Translations under genes and position numbers: made by a program
NCBI GenBank assembly: GCA_024655905.1
Contig: JANLFP010000001.1
Location: forward strand, 248,001 to 312,000
Source: Tepidanaerobacteraceae bacterium
Lineage (GTDB): Bacteria > Bacillota > Thermosediminibacteria > Thermosediminibacterales > Tepidanaerobacteraceae
Direction: 5' to 3'
DNA length: 64,000 nucleotides
Shown here: positions 61,807 through 64,000 of the stretch, in pieces
How the letters are laid out: the number at the start of each line of letters is the position of its first letter
Position numbering within the stretch: position 1 is the first letter of the stretch
The notes under the pieces: model-generated
Database searches by the model: none
What the model saw: the letters and a program-made list of their open reading frames with translations, nothing else
Told to the model about the DNA's origin: nothing

Positions 61807-62763
61807 TTATGCAGGATGATGAATTGCGTATATGCTTTTGCCTCCGTTGAATGGACCTTTTATTACCGCCTCGATTAAATCCTTATCCCGTTCAGTCACG
61901 AGATTTATATCCGGCAGTTTTCCCGGCGGGAATTTTTCCCTGATATCGTTGTGCAGCTTGATTAAATAATCAAACAAAGCATCCAAGCCTGCTTCCGCCT
62001 TTGAGGCATCGGCGAGCGTGGGCTTGCCTATTACCCCTTCGGGATACAGTATGACCTCCAGACCGCCGCATCCTATCTGGGCATGGCCCGGAATGGGATA
62101 TTGGTATATATCCCCGCCTTTATCGATGTGGCCTTCGGGCATGAATCCCGTGGGAACGGTGTCTTCCATCTTTTCCTTGTCGTTCATTTCGGGAAATAGA
62201 GCCAGCGAATATGACGCTTCGACCTCATCCGCGTGCCTGAACGCGGTTTCAAAGGGACCGCCGTGGGCCTTGTCTTTTATATAATCGTGAATTACTGTAG
62301 GCCAGTTGACAAATGTGATGACAGCCGGCACTTGGTATATCTTGCCGAACTGCTGTATAGCATTGGGTATAACGTATTCCTGCCCATGGCCGTTGATGAG
62401 GATTTGCTTCCTGAAACCCGCATTCCAGTAGCCCGCTATTATCGCTCTAAGATAATTTGTGAAGGTTTCTTCAGGAATAATCACGGTGCCAGGCATGCCC
62501 ATCTGATTCCAGGGATGGGAACCGAACCATATGGGCTGAGAAACCGTACACCCGACCTCGCGCGCCACAGTCTCGGCCATTCGCGTCACCAGAAATGTAT
62601 CCTCTCCGTAGCACTGACCCTTGCCGTGATATTCCGTGCTTCCAACGGGTATAATTATGATATCGTTTTGCTTCAATCTTTCAGCCACCTGATATCCCGT
62701 CATGTTTTGAAAATAGATGCCATCTGCTTTGTCCATGGACCCTTTCGAAATTTTGTACTTCAT
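61807..62763 (-). CDS. Creatininase-family amidohydrolase (3-dehydro-scyllo-inosose hydrolase-like)
   Basis: A 318-residue metal hydrolase. E44, H46 and D55 (PVGSTEYHGKGQCYGEDTFL), H126 and E129 (ILINGHGQEYVIP) and E181 area (HADEVEASYSLALFPEM) match the metal-binding pattern of creatininase, which uses Zn or Mn. I recall very similar proteins labelled 3-dehydro-scyllo-inosose hydrolase (inositol route), chiefly from KGSMxKADGIYFQNMTG and AHGGPFETAF; no inositol genes are near, so the substrate is open. Start ATG 62763 with GGAGGTG upstream. A sigma-54 promoter and activator sites precede it. Confidence 0.82.
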   Translation of the reverse strand: MKYKISKGSMDKADGIYFQNMTGYQVAERLKQNDIIIIPVGSTEYHGKGQCYGEDTFLVTRMAETVAREVGCTVSQPIWFGSHPWNQMGMPGTVIIPEETFTNYLRAIIAGYWNAGFRKQILINGHGQEYVIPNAIQQFGKIYQVPAVITFVNWPTVIHDYIKDKAHGGPFETAFRHADEVEASYSLALFPEMNDKEKMEDTVPTGFMPEGHIDKGGDIYQYPIPGHAQIGCGGLEVILYPEGVIGKPTLADASKAEAGLDALFDYLIKLHNDIREKFPPGKLPDINLVTERDKDLIEAVIKGPFNGGKSIYAIHHPA

Positions 62764-62833
62764 TTTAGCACCTCCATTTTTGTAAAGATCGCATTTTATT
62801 TATAAAAATTGCAATCATCATATTTTTTAATAA

Positions 62834-62849
62834 AGCAAGAAGTATGCCA
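62834..62849 (-). promoter_or_regulatory. Sigma-54 promoter of the creatininase gene
   Basis: On the minus strand TGGCATACTTCTTGCT, GG and GC 10 bases apart, 71 bp upstream of the start codon. It is nearly identical to the one at 51.79 kb. Confidence 0.8.
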
Positions 62850-62870
62850 TTTGAATTGATTTGTGCATTA

Positions 62871-62938
62871 TGCGGCTTTTCCCAAATCATCACGCAATCA
62901 GAATTTCGATTTGAAATATGAAAATTTTCATTTTGAAA
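62871..62938 (-). promoter_or_regulatory. Upstream activator sites of the creatininase promoter
   Basis: Contains TGCGGC...CACGCA (62871-62896, a gapped inverted repeat around a 14-nt middle), ATTTCGATTTGAAAT (62903-62917) and TTTCATTTTGAAA (62926-62938). The same set occurs at the other sigma-54 promoters. The region lies between the end of the dehydrogenase gene and the creatininase promoter. Confidence 0.68.
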
Positions 62939-62969
62939 TACTTTTTGCTGAATACATATATGGCAAATC

Positions 62970-64000
62970 TCAGAGCCTAGCAACGCCATAACGCTCTGCC
63001 AGGCTATTAAGGGTCTTGATGACATCCCGCTCTACCGGCAACCCTTCTTTTCTTCTTTTTTTCTCCAGGTTATGCTCGATCTCGCCGGGCGTGTAAATGT
63101 CATTGTTGTCTATCGCCGGTAAAGATTTTATTTTTCTAATTACCGCATCTATATTGGTTTTGAACCTTTCCACATCGATGAAGCTGGATATGTTTACAGC
63201 GCAGAAAATATGGCCGGTATTGGAAGGCCCATTTGTGTCAGTAATGTTTTTCACCTCTCCTGTCAAGCAGCTGTCGGTCAATATCCCGCACAGTATGTCT
63301 ACAATCAGCGACAGGCCCGAGCCTTTGACGCCGCCAATCGGAATAAGGCTGCCTTTCAACGCTTCCTGCGGATTGGTTGTGGGTTTGCCTTCGGCATCCA
63401 GAGCCCAGCCGAATGGAATCTCTTCTCCCGTCAATGCGGCATAGCGTATCTTCCCCCGTGCGACCACCGACATCGACATGTCGAGAACGATAGGTATTTC
63501 TTTGCCTGCAGGGACCGCTATGGATATGGGATTTGTCCCGAGCAACGGTTTTTTTGTCCCGTACGGCGCGATGGCGGGCGAAGCGTGGGTAAGGACTATT
63601 CCTATCATATTTTCATTCATTGCCAGCATGGAATAATACGAAGCTATCCCAAAGTGGTTGGAGTTTCTTACTCCGACCATCCCTATTCCGTATGTTCCCG
63701 CTTTATCCATGGCGGCTTTCATTGCCATGTATCCGGCCACCTGTCCGAATCCGTTTCGCGCATTCAGCAAAGCTACTGCGGCAAAGTTTTTTTCAAATTC
63801 CATTTTAGCGCAGGGATCGAGTACGCCTTTTTCTATTCTTTCTATATAAGTGGGCAGTCTCACGATGCCGTGAGATTTTACGCCGCGCAAATCGGCGCAT
63901 ATCAATGATTCTGTTATAATTTCCGCGTTCTGATTCTCCACGCCTGTTTTCAACAGAATATTGGCGCTAAAATCTTTTAAGATATCGATATCGTACAGCA
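62970..64000 (-). CDS. Malate/L-lactate (ureidoglycolate)-type dehydrogenase, 5' end outside window
   Basis: The frame is open to the right edge, so the first codons are outside; 343 codons are seen. Family blocks of the Ldh2/MDG2 dehydrogenases: SLICADLRGVKSHGIVRLPTYIERIEKG (catalytic His in SHG), VALLNARNGFGQVAGYMAMKAAMDKA, GVRNSNHFGIASYYSMLA, LTHASPAIAPYGTKKPLLGTNPISIAVPA and GGVKGSGLSLIVDILCG. It interconverts a 2-hydroxy acid and a 2-oxo acid with NAD(P)H. Its place at the start of the catabolic row suggests oxidation of an imported hydroxy acid (inference). Its end is 136 bp upstream of the sigma-54 promoter. Confidence 0.9.
   Translation of the reverse strand, partial: LYDIDILKDFSANILLKTGVENQNAEIITESLICADLRGVKSHGIVRLPTYIERIEKGVLDPCAKMEFEKNFAAVALLNARNGFGQVAGYMAMKAAMDKAGTYGIGMVGVRNSNHFGIASYYSMLAMNENMIGIVLTHASPAIAPYGTKKPLLGTNPISIAVPAGKEIPIVLDMSMSVVARGKIRYAALTGEEIPFGWALDAEGKPTTNPQEALKGSLIPIGGVKGSGLSLIVDILCGILTDSCLTGEVKNITDTNGPSNTGHIFCAVNISSFIDVERFKTNIDAVIRKIKSLPAIDNNDIYTPGEIEHNLEKKRRKEGLPVERDVIKTLNSLAERYGVARL

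Overview
The window looks like chromosome of an anaerobic, spore-former-type Firmicute (class Clostridia; a Tepidanaerobacter/Thermosediminibacter-like member is my guess, not shown). Reasons: moderately AT-rich DNA with strong AGGAGG-type ribosome binding sites, S-layer-homology (SLH) surface proteins, a tungsten-type aldehyde:ferredoxin oxidoreductase, ferredoxin-dependent 2-oxoacid oxidoreductase, Ptb-Buk substrate-level phosphorylation, TRAP and Tct carboxylate transporters, and a tmRNA with tag AKDELALAA.

Layout. 1-4.5 kb: start of a chemotaxis receptor (minus) under a c-di-GMP-I riboswitch with terminator, then a scar of broken DNA (LuxR/MalT-type regulator piece joined to an SLH-protein piece, a 3' remnant of a group II intron), ssrA (tmRNA), and an ISLre2-type transposase. 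4.5-10.3 kb (plus): stand-alone glutamate synthase-like flavoprotein, a TIM-barrel protein behind a sigma-54 promoter, two-subunit fumarase and malic enzyme. 10.5-15.1 kb (minus): sigma-54-driven URO-D-type methyltransferase, a small ORF and a TRAP transporter. 15.2-24.4 kb (minus): a four-subunit 2-oxoacid:ferredoxin oxidoreductase, a ketopantoate-reductase-family enzyme, a second TRAP transporter, butyrate kinase and phosphate butyryltransferase; a divergent LysR regulator lies at its head. 26-49 kb (minus): a surface module of a giant hybrid sensor kinase plus SARP-like response regulator, then three SLH proteins (1205, 1186 and 3059 aa) and a DUF6273-type secreted protein. 48.8-49.8 kb: a second scar (LuxR and DapA-family remnants). 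49.8-52.8 kb: a secreted tannase-type hydrolase with a sigma-54 promoter and a soluble chemotaxis protein. 53-64 kb (minus): one long catabolic cluster: lactate/malate-type dehydrogenase, creatininase-family hydrolase (sigma-54 promoter), nitroreductase, a Cys-containing unknown, CoA transferase (two subunits), TctC, an Asp-ligated ferredoxin, TctB, TctA, aldehyde:ferredoxin oxidoreductase, MoaD-like protein and cupin.

How the parts work together. Most genes serve uptake of carboxylic acids and their anaerobic conversion: TRAP/Tct uptake, activation by CoA transfer, ferredoxin-linked oxidoreductases, and ATP formation by Ptb-Buk. The most striking unlisted signal is regulatory: four operons scattered over 57 kb (plus-strand TIM-barrel gene; URO-D/TRAP; tannase; creatininase) each carry the same arrangement of a sigma-54 -24/-12 element, a CCGC-containing motif 20-50 bp further up, and one or two TTTCAnnnTGAAA palindromes, pointing to a single enhancer-binding activator outside the window. 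A second regulatory signal is a pair of 11-bp-spaced TGTAAGA heptamers just upstream of the promoter of the SLH genes, the arrangement expected for a SARP/BTAD-type regulator such as the one encoded next door.

Limits: functions are read from motifs and remembered family likeness; no alignment or database search was run. Substrates of the transporters, the oxidoreductase, the CoA transferase and the AOR are not deducible from sequence alone.
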